A stretch of DNA of 64,000 nucleotides from Pseudonocardia autotrophica (GTDB taxonomy: Bacteria > Actinomycetota > Actinomycetes > Mycobacteriales > Pseudonocardiaceae): contig NZ_JNYD01000006.1 of assembly GCF_000717175.1 (NCBI RefSeq), positions 1-64,000 on the forward strand. The letters are read 5' to 3'. Shown here one piece after another: positions 17,534 to 26,202 of this stretch; positions within the stretch are counted from its first letter, which is position 1, and each line of letters starts with the position of its first letter. A program made the translations under genes and the position numbers. The notes beneath the pieces were generated by a model. It was not told where the DNA came from. It saw only the letters and a program-made list of their open reading frames with translations, and made no database searches.

Positions 17534-19629
17534 GTCAGCTCCAGACCGGTGTGGAAGGCCAGGAAGGCCAGGGTGTCCACGGACAGCGCGACGGTGCGCG
17601 AGATCGAGCGCGCCCCGTGCCCGACGTCGGTCTCGCGCCGGAGCAGGACGGGGCGCCCGAGCAGGTCACCGGTGGTGGCGTGCTGCAGCGCCGCGCACAT
17701 CTTGCGGGCGTGCAGCGGGTCCACCCGGGTGTCCGACTCGAAGACTGTGAAGAGGGTGGCCGGGTACGCCACGCCCTCGCGGACGTGGTGGTACGGCGAG
17801 TAGGAGAGCAGCCAGTCGAGCTGCTCGGGGTCGTCGGCGGTGCCGTACTCGTCGTTCCAGGTGCGGCCCAGGGAGAACAGCTCGTAGCGGACCATGTCCA
17901 GCAGCGGCGCCGAGCAGACGACGGCGGCGTACAGGTCCGGGCGCTGGGTCAGCGCGGCGCCGACGAGCAGCCCGCCGTTCGAGCCGCCCTGGATGCCGAG
18001 CTGCGCGGGCGTGGTGGTGCCCGCGGCGACGAGGGCCTCGCCGGCCGCGTGGAAGTCGTCGAACACGTTCTGCTTGTTCGCGCGGTTGCCGGCGAGGTGC
18101 CAGGTCTCGCCCTCCTCGCTGCCGCCGCGCAGCCCGACGAGCGCGTACGCGCCCCCCGAGGCGACCCACGCCAGCGCCGACGACGTGTACGCCGGCTCGC
18201 GGGCGATCGAGAAGCCGCCGTACCCGGTCATCAGGACCGGCCAAGGACCGTCCCCCTCGCCCGGGGTGACCACGAACATCCGGACGGTGGTGCCGTCCTT
18301 CGAGGTGAACTCGCGCAGCTCGGAGCGCACGACGGGCAGCTCGACCTGGCCGGGCGCGGTGGCCTCGAGCACTGTGGTGCCCCGCTGGTACCGGTGCACC
18401 TGCGGCGGCGTGACGAGGTCGGTCCAGCCGATCCAGACCTGCCCGTAGCGGTCCGGGGTGTCCCGGTCCGCGACCGTGAGACCGGTGAGCGAGCCGGTGC
18501 CCGGCAGCGGGATCTCCCCGACCGGGGCGCCGTCGACGGCGTGCAGGGCCAGCTCGGCGACCGCGTGCCGGGCCCGGGCGACGACGAGTCGAGGCACGTC
18601 GTCGGTGCCCGGGGCGGGCTCGAGCCAGCGGACGGCCTGCAGCACCGAGCCGGGGTCCTCGGGGACCAGGTCGTGCCAGTACTCGCGCTGCGGCGTGGCG
18701 GGGTCGGTGACGGCGAGCCGCCAGCGCGGCGCCCCGTCCGTGGTGTGGATGTAGAGGCGGCCGTCGCGCTCGACCCAGCAGGTGGCCTGGACGTCGTCCG
18801 CCTGGGTGAGGATCGGGACGAGCTCGGGGGTCTTGCCGTCGCTCAGCTCGGTGATCCACACGCTGTCGCGGCGGGCGGTCCCGACGTTGGCGGTCACGAC
18901 CAGCCAGCGACCGTCGCGGGACACGCGCACGCCGTAGTAGGTGTGGTCCTCGTACAGGCCCGGGCCGGTGACCAGCTCGTCCTCGGTGTCCGGGGTGCCG
19001 ACGCGGTGCCGCCAGACACGCCGGTGGAAGTCCTCCTCGCCGTCCTCGACCTCGCCGGGGGCGACCTTGCGCACGTAGACGAACTCGGCGCCGCCGGGCA
19101 GCCACGCCACCGACGAGTAGCGGCAGCGGTCGATGGGACCCTCGACGACCTCGCCGGTCGCGACGTCGAGCAGGGAGAGGACCGACTGCTCGTCGCCGCC
19201 GTGCGAGACCTGGTAGGCGATCCGCTCGCCCTCCAGGTCCGGCACCCAGGTGTCGAGCGTGGTCAGGCCGGTCGGGTCGAGGGCGATGGGGTCGAGCAGG
19301 GCCCGCTCGCTCCCGTCGGGCTCCCGGACGTGGACCACGGCGTGCTCCTGGCCCGGCTCGCGGCGGGAGAAGAACGCCCGCCCGGCCCGCCAGAGCGGCA
19401 CCGAGATCGAGCCGGCGGAGAGCAGATCGCGCAGCCGCGCCTCGAGGACCTCGCGGCCGGGCAGGGCGTCGAGCCGGCCGCGGGCGAGCTCGTCCTGCAC
19501 CGCCGACCACTCGCGGGTCCGGGGGTCCTCCGGATCCTCGAGCCAGCGGTACGGATCGGCGACCGGGCGCCCGTGGAGCTCCTCGACGAGAGCGAGGCGG
19601 GGCGCCACGGGATAGGGCGGCGTGCTCAC
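17530..19629 (-). CDS. prolyl oligopeptidase, S9A family
   Basis: A 699-aa cytosolic serine peptidase. An N-terminal segment with [17 protein letters not shown] leads into a seven-bladed propeller over residues about 70-430. The C-terminal alpha/beta-hydrolase domain has the nucleophile in [11 protein letters not shown] (Ser about 550), Asp in [14 protein letters not shown] and His in DVGHGARS. Family enzymes cleave short proline-containing peptides. No signal peptide is seen. GTG 19629 lies 12 bases after the GNAT stop. The frame remains open far upstream, but the only codon aligning with the family N-terminus is this GTG. It heads the peptidase-mscS-glbO set, which is coupled by 4-base overlaps. 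Confidence 0.93.
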   Translation of the reverse strand: MSTPPYPVAPRLALVEELHGRPVADPYRWLEDPEDPRTREWSAVQDELARGRLDALPGREVLEARLRDLLSAGSISVPLWRAGRAFFSRREPGQEHAVVHVREPDGSERALLDPIALDPTGLTTLDTWVPDLEGERIAYQVSHGGDEQSVLSLLDVATGEVVEGPIDRCRYSSVAWLPGGAEFVYVRKVAPGEVEDGEEDFHRRVWRHRVGTPDTEDELVTGPGLYEDHTYYGVRVSRDGRWLVVTANVGTARRDSVWITELSDGKTPELVPILTQADDVQATCWVERDGRLYIHTTDGAPRWRLAVTDPATPQREYWHDLVPEDPGSVLQAVRWLEPAPGTDDVPRLVVARARHAVAELALHAVDGAPVGEIPLPGTGSLTGLTVADRDTPDRYGQVWIGWTDLVTPPQVHRYQRGTTVLEATAPGQVELPVVRSELREFTSKDGTTVRMFVVTPGEGDGPWPVLMTGYGGFSIAREPAYTSSALAWVASGGAYALVGLRGGSEEGETWHLAGNRANKQNVFDDFHAAGEALVAAGTTTPAQLGIQGGSNGGLLVGAALTQRPDLYAAVVCSAPLLDMVRYELFSLGRTWNDEYGTADDPEQLDWLLSYSPYHHVREGVAYPATLFTVFESDTRVDPLHARKMCAALQHATTGDLLGRPVLLRRETDVGHGARSISRTVALSVDTLAFLAFHTGLELT

Positions 19630-19640
19630 ACGATCGGAGG

Positions 19641-20150
19641 TTACGTGACCACCCGGGTGTGGCCGCCGGGCCCCAGGGACAGCACGTAGTCCTGCCCGAT
19701 CAGGTCCGCGCCGAAACTGTGGTGCGGTTCCTCGGCGACGAGCCGGAAGCCCGCGTCGAGGTAGAGGCGGCGCGCCGCGTCGAGGACGTCGTTGGTCCAG
19801 AGCCGCAGCGTGGCGTAGCCCTGCTCCCGCGCGAAGTCGACGCAGGTGGCCACGAGCCGGCGGCCGAGCCCGTGCCCCCGGGCGTCGGGGTGGACGAGCA
19901 GGATCCGCAGCACGGCGGTGTCCGGGTCCGGGCCGGCCACGCACAGCACGCAGCCGACGCGGCGGCCGTCGAGCTCGGCGACCCAGCCGCGCTCCCGGGG
20001 ACCGGAGGTGAAGTCCGCCACGATCCGCGCGACGAGAGCCTCGAAGCTCGTGTCCCAGCCGTACTCCGCGGCGTACAGCTCCCCGTGCGCACCAACGACC
20101 CACCCGAGGTCGCCGGGCCTGCCGATCTCGCGGATCTCGATCTCGGCCAT
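19641..20150 (-). CDS. GNAT-family N-acetyltransferase
   Basis: A 169-aa GNAT protein with the acetyl-CoA loop in the stretch LLVHPDARGHGLGRRLV (about residues 84-100) and the motif B segment ARRLYLDAGFRL. It resembles the acetyltransferase half of MarR-GNAT fusions; the acceptor is unknown. The ATG at 20150 has a very good ribosome site (GAGGAGGCGCG). It is transcribed away from the TetR gene and the two promoters share one inverted repeat. Repression of this gene by that TetR protein is a reasonable inference. Confidence 0.88.
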   Translation of the reverse strand: MAEIEIREIGRPGDLGWVVGAHGELYAAEYGWDTSFEALVARIVADFTSGPRERGWVAELDGRRVGCVLCVAGPDPDTAVLRILLVHPDARGHGLGRRLVATCVDFAREQGYATLRLWTNDVLDAARRLYLDAGFRLVAEEPHHSFGADLIGQDYVLSLGPGGHTRVVT

Positions 20151-20162
20151 CGCGCCTCCTCG

Positions 20163-20182
20163 ACTGAAACGAGTGTTTCAGT
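20163..20182. promoter_or_regulatory. perfect inverted repeat, probable TetR operator
   Basis: ACTGAAAC-GAGT-GTTTCAGT: 8-bp arms with no mismatch around a 4-bp centre. It lies in the 45-base gap between the divergent GNAT and TetR genes. Size, symmetry and place fit an operator for the TetR repressor, controlling both directions. If the alternative GTG at 20181 were the tetR start, the operator would touch it. Confidence 0.8.
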
Positions 20183-20195
20183 GCAGGATGGCGCG

Positions 20196-20735
20196 GTGAC
20201 CGGAGAAGGGCAAGGGGCGGGCTCGCCGCGGCGGGAGGAGCTGCTGGAGGCTGCGTACGCGTACGTGCTGCGGCACGGGCTCGCCGACCTGTCGCTGCGC
20301 CCGCTCGCCCGCGAGGTCGGGAGCAGTCCGCGCGTGCTGCTCTACCTCTTCGGGTCGAAGGACGGGCTGGTCCGGGCCCTGCTCGGGCGCGCCCGCACCG
20401 CCGAGCTCGCCCTGCTCGCCGACCTGCCCGAGGGCGATGCACCCGGCCTGCTGCGGGCGTTGTGGGAGTGGCTCGCCGCGCCCCCGCACCGCGACCTGCT
20501 GCGGCTGTGGGTCGAGGGGTACGGGCGCGCGCTCGTCGAGCCGGGGGGGCCGTGGGCGGGGTTCGCCGAGGCCACGGTCCGGGACTGGCTGGTGGTGCTC
20601 GGCCGGGTGCTGCCGGAGGCCGCCGCCACCGAGGCGCTCGCCGTCCTGCGTGGCGCCCTGCTCGACCTGCTGGCCACGGGCGACGCGGACCGGACGGGCG
20701 CGGCGGTGGCGGCGCACGCCGCCCGCCTGGGCTGA
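20196..20735 (+). CDS. TetR/AcrR-family transcriptional regulator
   Basis: A 179-aa protein. The N-terminal helix-turn-helix reads RREELLEAAYAYVLRHGLADLSLRPLAREVGSSPRVLLYLFGSKDGLV, with the LYxxFxSK element that defines TetR proteins. The C-terminal half is a helical ligand-binding domain rich in Leu, Ala and Trp. GTG 20196 is preferred; GTG 20181 in the same frame is possible but would overlap the operator. The likely targets are itself and the divergent GNAT gene. The inducer is not predictable. Confidence 0.88.
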   Translation: MTGEGQGAGSPRREELLEAAYAYVLRHGLADLSLRPLAREVGSSPRVLLYLFGSKDGLVRALLGRARTAELALLADLPEGDAPGLLRALWEWLAAPPHRDLLRLWVEGYGRALVEPGGPWAGFAEATVRDWLVVLGRVLPEAAATEALAVLRGALLDLLATGDADRTGAAVAAHAARLG

Positions 20736-20752
20736 GCTCGCGGCGGGGCGGG

Positions 20753-20815
20753 TTTCTGCAGCTCGTCGGGGGTCGTGAGTGCCGACCGCCCCTCTAGGGG
20801 CAGTTGCCGCTCACG
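20753..20815. repeat. 63-bp intergenic palindromic repeat, copy B
   Basis: The same element as copy A, also 63 bp, with left flank TTTCTGCAGCTC and 42-bp palindrome 20774-20815 (CGTGAG ... CTCACG, centre CTAGGGGC). It lies between the convergent tetR and PNPOx genes. The stop codon of the PNPOx gene (20794-20796) is inside the palindrome. Confidence 0.85.
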
Positions 20816-21468
20816 GTGCGGGTGGTGACGTGCGGGGGGATCGGGGCGTCGGCGGGCACGTGCGGGTCGGGCCGGGGTGTGCCTAACGTGCTGGTCAGCG
20901 GGACGACGCCGGCCCAGACCTCGGGCGAGAGGTCCTCCGGGTCGTCGGCGGGCGGGCCGGTGCGGATCTTCACGCTGGCCTCGTCGAGATCCAGCGCCAG
21001 CACGGCCGTGGCGGCCAGCTCGCGGCGGGTGGGTTGGCGCGTGTAGTCCCAGGAGCCGGGCGCGAGGTGCTCGACGATCGCCCGCAGCGCGTCCGTGCGC
21101 TCGGGCTCCGCGGTGACCAGCCGCGCGGTGCCGTGCGCGACGGCGCTGCGGTAGTTCATCGAGAAGTGGAAGGCCGAGCGGGCGTAGACGATCCCGTCGA
21201 GGTGCGTGACGGTCGCGCACACCGGGACCCCGCCCTCGCGCAGCCAGCGCGCGCCGGAGGACCCGTGCACGTAGAGGGTGTCGCCGATGCGGCCGTAGCC
21301 GGTGGGCAGCACGACCGGGGCGCCGTCACGGACCAGCGCGAGGTGGCAGACGAGGCCGTGGTCGAGGACGTCGTACAGCGCGGCCCGGTCGGTGGCCCCG
21401 CGCTCGCGGTGGCGGCCGACGGTGCTGCGCGGGGTGGGGGACAGGGTGGTGCTCACGGCGTCGCTCAC
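20794..21468 (-). CDS. pyridoxamine 5'-phosphate oxidase-fold flavin-binding protein
   Basis: A 224-aa split-barrel flavoprotein of the Pyridox_ox_2 type. Evidence is the core ALYDVLDHGLVCHLALVRDG, PVVLPTGYGRIGDTLYVHGS, and the segment ARSAFHFSMNYRSAVAHGTA, where the Tyr-Arg-Ser is typical. Its exact substrate is unknown. It is divergent from the MocR regulator and is probably its target, an arrangement often seen in actinobacteria. The C-terminal 25 residues, Pro/His-rich, extend into palindrome copy B. Confidence 0.85.
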   Translation of the reverse strand: MSDAVSTTLSPTPRSTVGRHRERGATDRAALYDVLDHGLVCHLALVRDGAPVVLPTGYGRIGDTLYVHGSSGARWLREGGVPVCATVTHLDGIVYARSAFHFSMNYRSAVAHGTARLVTAEPERTDALRAIVEHLAPGSWDYTRQPTRRELAATAVLALDLDEASVKIRTGPPADDPEDLSPEVWAGVVPLTSTLGTPRPDPHVPADAPIPPHVTTRTVSGNCP

Positions 21469-21505
21469 GGTCTCGAGTCTGAGGCCGGAGGTGGCATCCT
21501 GGAAC

Positions 21506-21536
21506 GGCCACTCCGCCTCTGATCCGGAAGGCCACT
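21506..21536. promoter_or_regulatory. direct repeats GGCCACT, probable MocR/PdxR binding site
   Basis: GGCCACT occurs at 21506-21512 and 21530-21536, 24 bp start to start; on the other strand it reads AGTGGCC. MocR/PdxR regulators are known to bind direct repeats containing AGTGG placed about two helical turns apart. The repeats lie just before the regulator start at 21540 and 38 bases from the divergent gene. Confidence 0.65.
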
Positions 21537-21539
21537 GCC

Positions 21540-22916
21540 GTGTCGATCGTGACCGAGCTGCCGCCGCTGCACCTCGACCGCGCGGGCCCCGAGCCGCTCG
21601 CGGCGCAGCTCGCCGACGCGCTGCGCGCCGCGGCCGCGGGTGGCGCGCTGCGGGCGGGGGACCGGCTGCCGTCGACCCGCGAGCTGGCTGCCGTCCTGCG
21701 GGTCAGCCGCACCGTGACGGCGGCCGCCTACGACCAGCTCCTGGCCGAGGGGTGGGTCGAGGGGCGGGTGGGCGCGGGCACCTTCGTGACCGCGGTCCCG
21801 GCGGCCGGTCCGGCCCCGGGTCCGGAGCCGCGCAGGGAGCCGGCGGACGAGGGGGCGCGGATCGAGCTGCGCCCCGGCACGCCCTGCACCGAGGTCCTGG
21901 ACCGGGCCGCGTGGCGGCGGGCGTGGCGGGCGGCGGCGGATCCCGAGCCCGACCTGCTGCCCCGGTACGCCGGGCTGCCCGGGTTCCGCGCCGCCGTCGG
22001 CGAGCACCTGCTGCGCCACCGCGGGCTCGTCGCGCGGCCCGACGAGGTCCTGGCCACCGGCGGGAGCACGGGCGCGATCGCCGAGCTGGCCCGGGTGCTG
22101 CCGGAGGGTGCGCGGGTCGCGGTGGAGGAGCCGGGGTACCGGCGGGCCGCCGACGCGCTGGCGGCAGCCGGGCTCGAGGTCGTCGGCGTGCCGGTCGACG
22201 ACGAGGGGCTGCGGGTCGAGGACCTGCCCACCGGCCTGGCCGCGGTCTACTGCACCCCGGCGCACCAGTTTCCCGTCGGCGGGCGGATGCCGGCCGCGCG
22301 GCGGATCGCCCTGGTCGAGCGAGCGCGGGTCGAGGGCCTGCTGGTGATCGAGGACGACTACGACGGCGAGCTGCGCTACGACGTCGCCCCGCTGCCGTTG
22401 CTCGCCGCGCTCGGCCCGGACGTCGTCGCGCACGTCGGGACGGCCAGCAAGATCCTCACGCCGACGCTCGGGGTGGGCTGGCTGGTCGCGCCGCCCGTGG
22501 TGCGTGCGGCCGTGGCGGAGCGCCGGGAGCGGACCGGGTCGCGGCCCGCGCCGGCGGGGCAGCGGGTGTTCGCGGCCTTCGCCACCTCCGGCGACCTGGC
22601 CCGGCACCTGCGCCGGCTGCGCCGCGAGCTGGGGGAGCGCCGACGGCTGCTGGTCGAGGCGCTGGCCGGTGTGCCGCTGCGGGGCGACCGGGCCGGCGCG
22701 CACGTCCTCGTCCCGTTGCCCGACGCGGCCACGGCCCGGGCCGTGCAGGCCGCGGCGGCCGAGCGCGGGGTGGGCCTCGAGGTGCTGGAGCGCTATGCGG
22801 GCGCGGAGGCGGGGGGCGGGATCGTGATCGGGTACGCCGGGTCCACGCGCGCCGAGTTCGCCGCCGCGCTGCCGGTCCTGGCCGAGGTGCTCGAGGGACG
22901 GGTCGCAGAGGGCTGA
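21540..22916 (+). CDS. MocR/PdxR-type transcriptional regulator (GntR HTH - aminotransferase)
   Basis: A 458-aa regulator. A winged helix over residues 1-80 (QLADALRAAAAGGALRAGDRLPSTRELAAVLRVSRTVTAAAYDQLLAEGWVE) is joined to a class I aminotransferase-like domain. The PLP site is recognisable: GGSTGAIAELARVL, VYCTPAHQFPVGG, EDDYDGELRYD, and the Schiff-base lysine in HVGTASKILTPTLGVGW. Proteins of this group sense pyridoxal phosphate or amino-acid adducts. The divergent PNPOx-fold gene and the direct repeats between them indicate a small vitamin-B6-linked regulon. GTG 21540 is the start. Confidence 0.92.
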   Translation: MSIVTELPPLHLDRAGPEPLAAQLADALRAAAAGGALRAGDRLPSTRELAAVLRVSRTVTAAAYDQLLAEGWVEGRVGAGTFVTAVPAAGPAPGPEPRREPADEGARIELRPGTPCTEVLDRAAWRRAWRAAADPEPDLLPRYAGLPGFRAAVGEHLLRHRGLVARPDEVLATGGSTGAIAELARVLPEGARVAVEEPGYRRAADALAAAGLEVVGVPVDDEGLRVEDLPTGLAAVYCTPAHQFPVGGRMPAARRIALVERARVEGLLVIEDDYDGELRYDVAPLPLLAALGPDVVAHVGTASKILTPTLGVGWLVAPPVVRAAVAERRERTGSRPAPAGQRVFAAFATSGDLARHLRRLRRELGERRRLLVEALAGVPLRGDRAGAHVLVPLPDAATARAVQAAAAERGVGLEVLERYAGAEAGGGIVIGYAGSTRAEFAAALPVLAEVLEGRVAEG

Positions 22917-22983
22917 CAGAGCTGTCGAACGGTCGTTAGGCTCCCGTGCGGAGTTCCCCGCACCGGAGCGAGAGGCGACCGCG

Positions 22984-23328
22984 ATGACGCGCACCCCCGT
23001 CGAAGTCCTCACCGACCACCTCAAGGCGCTCAACGCGCACGACGTGGACGCGATCCTCACCGACTACGCCCCCGACGCCGTGCTGATCACCCCCGGCGCG
23101 GCCCTGCAGGGGCACGACGCGCTGCGCCAGGCCTTCGGCGGGCTGATCGAGCAGATGCCGAACTGCGTGTTCACCGAGAAGTCGGTCACGGAGGCCGACG
23201 GGGTGATCCTCCTGGAATGGGCGCTGGAGTCCGACGTCGCGACCGTGTCGGACGGCATCGACACCGTGGTGGTGCGCGACGGGCTCATCGTCGCGCAGAC
23301 CGCCCGGTTCACGCCCCAGCCCCGCTGA
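22984..23328 (+). CDS. SnoaL/NTF2-like small protein
   Basis: A 114-aa single cystatin-like fold of the SnoaL-like (nuclear transport factor 2) superfamily: VEVLTDHLKALNAHDVDAILTDYAPDAVLITPG, then LRQAFGG and EWALESDVATVSDGIDTVVVRDGLI. Members range from small-molecule isomerases to binding proteins, so function is open. ATG 22984 has GGAGCGAGAGG upstream. A -10-like TAGGCT is at 22937-22942. It ends at a strong hairpin facing the MFS gene. Confidence 0.83.
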   Translation: MTRTPVEVLTDHLKALNAHDVDAILTDYAPDAVLITPGAALQGHDALRQAFGGLIEQMPNCVFTEKSVTEADGVILLEWALESDVATVSDGIDTVVVRDGLIVAQTARFTPQPR

Positions 23329-23350
23329 CCGCTCGTCCGGTCCCCGCCCG

Positions 23351-23386
23351 CCACCGGCCCGCATCCCTCGGGACGCGGGCCGGTGG
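23351..23386. terminator. GC-rich hairpin between convergent genes
   Basis: Arms CCACCGGCCCGC (23351-23362) and its exact complement (23375-23386), with an inner TCCC/GGGA extension. There is no T-tract. It lies between stops at 23328 (+) and 23398 (-), so it can serve both. Confidence 0.75.
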
Positions 23387-23397
23387 TGCGTGGTGTG

Positions 23398-26073
23398 TCA
23401 GTCCCCGGCGACGGGGGTGTTCCGCTGCGCGTGCCGGGCGGGATCGGCCGTCTCCGCGGCCGGGCCCACGGCGCCGAGCCGCAGCTCGACGTCGGTCGTG
23501 CCGGCGCCGGACAGCTCCACCCGTGTGACCGCGGGCAGGTGCACGCTGGTGGTCACGGTGTAGGTGCCGGGCACGACCCGCGGCACCGTGAACCGGCCGT
23601 CCGCCCCGCTGGTGGCGGTGCCGACGACCTCGCCCGCCCCGTCGACCACGGTCACGAGCGCGTTGGGCAGGAGGCGCCCGTCCGGCCCGGTGACCGTGCC
23701 GCCCAGGCCGCCCCCGGCGTCGAGCACCAGCTCGACGGGGGTGGCGCCCTCGGCGGTCACGTGCACCGTGGTGGCCCTGGGCTCGTGCCCGGCCAGGGTC
23801 GCGGTGACGGTGGTGGTGCCGACCGGGATGCCGTCGAGGCGGAAGCGCCCGTCCTCCCCGGTGACGGCGCGGCCGACGAGCCGGCCCGTCCCGTCGAGCG
23901 CGAGCACCGAGACCTGCGGCGCCGGCCGCTCGCCCGCGCGGACCAGGCCGTGCACCGCCCCGTCCCCGCTGAGGTCGAAGTCCTGGGCCGCGCCCCTGCC
24001 GTTGAGCGCCACGGTGGCGACCTCGGGCCGGAAGCCCGGCGCGGTCGCGACCACCATGTACGTGCCGCTGGGCAGGCCGTGCAGGGCGTAGGTGCCGCCC
24101 TGGTCGACCTCGGTGCGGCCGACCTGCCGCCCGTCGGGCGCGGTGACCGTCACGACGCCGCCCGGGATGGCCGTGCCGTGCGGGGTGCGCAGCGAACCGA
24201 CGACCGTGCCCGTCTCCGGGACCGCCTCGGCGGCTCCCGCGAAGCCCGCGAGCGCGGCGGTCCCGACGGCCGGACCCACCGTGGGCAGCGGCGAGGTCGC
24301 CGTGTCGGACCACTCCTCCGTGTCGACCAGCTCGCCGCCCTCGGCCGCCAGCTCCGCGCCGACCGTCTCGGGGACCGGCGACGTCTGCCGCCGCCCGGTG
24401 AAGATCGACGCGACGGCCGCGACCACGCAGGCCGCGACGGCGAACCAGAACGCCGCGGTGAGGCCCTCGGAGAAGGGCTGCGAGATCAGGTTCGGGAAGA
24501 AGCTGCGCCCGGTGAGGAAGTTCGCCTGGTCGACCGGGATCCGGTCCAGGACGCCGCCGAGCAGCTCCTGGATCGGGTTGTAGCCGAGGAACGCCGCGAA
24601 CAGCACGCCGACCGGCGGGAGGTCCGCGATGCGCGAGGCGTCCGCCGCCGGCACGCCGTTCTGCACCAGGCCGGTCTCCATGACCGTCGGCAGGTGCGTG
24701 GACAGGCCGGCGATCATGAGGCTGAAGAAGAACCCGATCGACAGCACCATGGCGGCGTTCTGGAAGGTCGCCGTCATGCCGGCGCCGGCGCCGCGGGCGT
24801 CGGCCGGCAGGCTGTTCATGATCTCGGCGCGGTTCGGCGAGGCGAACAGGCCCATGCCGATGCCGTTGACCAGCAGGATGACCGCGAAGGCCCAGTAGTC
24901 GAAGTTGACCGGCAGGATCTCCAGCAGGACGAAGCTGATCGCGGTGATCACCATCCCGCCGGTGGTGAACCACTTGGCGCCCCACTTGTCCGACAGGATC
25001 CCGGACAGCGGCGCCGAGGCGAGGAAGCCGACGGTGAGCGGCAGCATGTAGATGCCGGCCCACAGCGGCGTCTGCTCGAAGCTGTAGCCGTGCTGCGGCA
25101 GCCAGATGCCCTGCAGCCAGATGATCAGCACGAACTGCAGTCCGCCGCGGCCGAGCGAGGCCAGCAGGTTCGCGAGGTTGCCGAGCGTGAAGGCGCGGTT
25201 GCGGAACAGCGAGAGCTCGAACAGCGGCGCGGCGACCTTCGTCTCGATGATCCCGAAGATCACCAGGACGACGATCCCGCCGATGATGCAGCTCAGCACC
25301 ATCGGGCTGCCCCAGCCCATGACGCTGTCGCCGTAGGGCTGGATGCCGTAGGTGATGCCGATCAGCAGCACGATGAGGCCCACCGCGAAGGTGATGTTGC
25401 CCCACCAGTCCATCTTCGCCCGCACGCGGCGGCCGTTGTCGTGCAGCTTGTAGTACGCCCAGAAGGTGCCGAACACGCCGAAGGGCACCGACACGACGAA
25501 CACCAGGTGCCAGTTCACCGGGCCCAGCAGGCCGCCGATCACCAGGCCCAGGAAGGAGCCGGCGATCGCGGCGACGCCGTTGATGCCCAGGGCGAGCCCG
25601 CGCTGGTTGACCGGGAACGCGTCGGTGAGGATCGCGCTCGAGTTCGCCATGAGGAACGCGCCGCCGATGCCCTGCACGATGCGCCAGGCGATCAGCCAGA
25701 TCGCGGCGGCGTCGCCCTGCTGCCAGGTGACGGCCAGCAGGATCGACGAGATCGTGAAGACCGCGAAGCCGAGGTTGTACATCCGGACGCGGCCGAACAT
25801 GTCGCCGAGCCGGCCGAAGCCGACGACCAGCACCGCGGTGACGACCAGGAAGCCCATGATCATCCACAGCAGGTAGCTGGTGTTCGACGACTCCAGCGGG
25901 TTGATCCCGATCCCGCGGAAGATGTCGGGCAGCGCGATGAGCACGATCGACGAGTTGATCGTGGCCATGAGCATGCCCAGCGTGGTGTTGGACAGCGCGA
26001 TCCACTTGTAGCCGGGGCCGGGGTCGCGGGCCTCCCCCGGTCGGTCGATGACGGCAGCCTGCTCGGCCGGCAC
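23398..26073 (-). CDS. DHA2-type MFS transporter fused to three carboxypeptidase-regulatory-like domains
   Basis: An 891-aa protein. Residues 20-575 are a 14-helix drug:H+ antiporter-2 type permease with the early motif LIALPDIFRGIGI, the loop GRLGDMFGRVRMY and motif C-like segments. Then comes a linker rich in Glu and Thr, and three beta-sandwich repeats of about 80 aa at 622-702, 705-785 and 790-868. Each has the pattern G-x-V ... GxxVTVxxxxG ... DGxFxLxGIPxGTYTVT, typical of CarboxypepD_reg/Cna-B-like domains. DHA2 pumps normally have both ends in the cytoplasm, whereas these domains are usually extracellular. GTG 26073 has GGGGAGAG upstream. It is probably an exporter; the substrate is unknown. 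Confidence 0.9.
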   Translation of the reverse strand: MPAEQAAVIDRPGEARDPGPGYKWIALSNTTLGMLMATINSSIVLIALPDIFRGIGINPLESSNTSYLLWMIMGFLVVTAVLVVGFGRLGDMFGRVRMYNLGFAVFTISSILLAVTWQQGDAAAIWLIAWRIVQGIGGAFLMANSSAILTDAFPVNQRGLALGINGVAAIAGSFLGLVIGGLLGPVNWHLVFVVSVPFGVFGTFWAYYKLHDNGRRVRAKMDWWGNITFAVGLIVLLIGITYGIQPYGDSVMGWGSPMVLSCIIGGIVVLVIFGIIETKVAAPLFELSLFRNRAFTLGNLANLLASLGRGGLQFVLIIWLQGIWLPQHGYSFEQTPLWAGIYMLPLTVGFLASAPLSGILSDKWGAKWFTTGGMVITAISFVLLEILPVNFDYWAFAVILLVNGIGMGLFASPNRAEIMNSLPADARGAGAGMTATFQNAAMVLSIGFFFSLMIAGLSTHLPTVMETGLVQNGVPAADASRIADLPPVGVLFAAFLGYNPIQELLGGVLDRIPVDQANFLTGRSFFPNLISQPFSEGLTAAFWFAVAACVVAAVASIFTGRRQTSPVPETVGAELAAEGGELVDTEEWSDTATSPLPTVGPAVGTAALAGFAGAAEAVPETGTVVGSLRTPHGTAIPGGVVTVTAPDGRQVGRTEVDQGGTYALHGLPSGTYMVVATAPGFRPEVATVALNGRGAAQDFDLSGDGAVHGLVRAGERPAPQVSVLALDGTGRLVGRAVTGEDGRFRLDGIPVGTTTVTATLAGHEPRATTVHVTAEGATPVELVLDAGGGLGGTVTGPDGRLLPNALVTVVDGAGEVVGTATSGADGRFTVPRVVPGTYTVTTSVHLPAVTRVELSGAGTTDVELRLGAVGPAAETADPARHAQRNTPVAGD

Positions 26074-26202
26074 GGTCTCTCCCCACGGACGACGATTAGT
26101 TGTCTCAGGCTAACCGTTTCGGCGTGCCACGGTCGAGCGGGAAGTTCCGCGACCGGGGGTGTGATCTCCCACAGTGGAGCGCGCGACCACGCTGCGTGAG
26201 AC

